This document shows, in pieces, positions 63,766 through 64,000 of a stretch of 64,000 nucleotides of DNA. The DNA is from Bradyrhizobium retamae (lineage in GTDB: Bacteria > Pseudomonadota > Alphaproteobacteria > Rhizobiales > Xanthobacteraceae): positions 310,001 through 374,000 of the forward strand of contig NZ_LLYA01000112.1 in the NCBI RefSeq assembly GCF_001440415.1, in the 5' to 3' direction. Every line of letters begins with the position of its first letter. Position 1 is the stretch's first letter. The notes under the pieces were generated by a model that worked only from the letters and a program-made list of their open reading frames with translations, was not told the origin of the DNA and did not search any database. The position numbers and the translations under genes were made by a program.

Positions 63766-64000
63766 ACTAACTCTCCGCTTCCCAGCCCCGCTAACGGTCT
63801 AGGCGATTCGTTGATTCGACCGCAATCGCGCGATCACAATGGCTTGAACGTTGCTTGGCGGTTGTGTTTTAGAAGTCACACATGTGGGTATGGCGGCGCA
63901 TTTCGCCACCGCGACGACGCAGCCACGCGCCTGCGAGAGCGGAAATGCCCCGCCTCTTACGACGGCTTCTCGATTGCAGGGTTTATTCGGGCCGGCTTGC

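Noticed and set aside
1..64000. CRISPR arrays, tRNA or rRNA genes, insertion sequences, prophage
   Set aside because: I looked for spaced direct repeats, tRNA ends and transposase or integrase motifs and saw none; the repeated sequences found are single palindromic intergenic elements.

Overview
The window looks like chromosomal DNA of a Bradyrhizobium-type alphaproteobacterium (Nitrobacteraceae). This is inferred from the high GC content, the gene families (RibBX-type ribB, fused 2-oxoacid:ferredoxin oxidoreductase, Bug-family binding protein, DUF1194, DUF1499, extensin-like and L,D-transpeptidase proteins) and several families of intergenic palindromic repeats familiar from Bradyrhizobium genomes. 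No rRNA, tRNA, CRISPR array, prophage or insertion sequence was recognised. About 58 protein genes are supported, two of them broken, plus a few that are very short.

Layout. 1-9 kb is mostly housekeeping: the 3' end of an RNA methyltransferase, a VWA-domain DUF1194 protein, clpS, a class III cyclase, a GMC oxidoreductase, aroC, a GNAT/DUF1778 toxin-antitoxin pair, a histidine phosphatase and fabI. 9-25 kb holds an ECF sigma/anti-sigma pair, a CbpA-like DnaJ, a 17-kDa-antigen-like lipoprotein, pdxH, an SDR, corA, a YkuD L,D-transpeptidase convergent with an extensin-like protein, an acyl-CoA synthetase, membrane proteins, an MBL hydrolase, a glutaryl-CoA-dehydrogenase-like enzyme and ribB. 25-38 kb holds a CPA2 antiporter, a decayed DUF3124 gene, a PLP aminotransferase, a Bug binding protein divergent from a flavin monooxygenase, an amidohydrolase, a small His-rich secreted protein under a candidate EcfG general-stress promoter, a thiolase and a frameshifted phoD.

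37.7-52.8 kb is metabolic. It has a 1157-aa fused ferredoxin oxidoreductase, a double hot-dog protein followed by an SDR, and a TPP enzyme-SDR-cupin operon. That operon is divergent from an IclR regulator, which is followed by a branched-chain-amino-acid-type ABC transporter whose LivM, LivG and LivF parts are fused into one 844-aa chain. 52.8-64 kb holds a divergent hydroxymethylbilane synthase, a Bcr/CflA-type MFS pump, an M20 amidohydrolase with a complete five-gene peptide ABC transporter, and a tail of small genes including two putative 30-32 aa membrane peptides.

How the genes work together. The clearest functional units are the M20/Dpp import-and-hydrolysis cluster, the IclR-TPP-SDR-cupin-Liv catabolic block (substrate unknown) and the toxin-antitoxin pair with its own near-leaderless promoter. 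No wholly new defence or mobile system is evident. The most unusual items are the LivMGF fusion, an SDR that has lost its Tyr and Lys catalytic residues, the broken phoD, and four different palindromic repeat families in 3.7 kb of consecutive gene boundaries.
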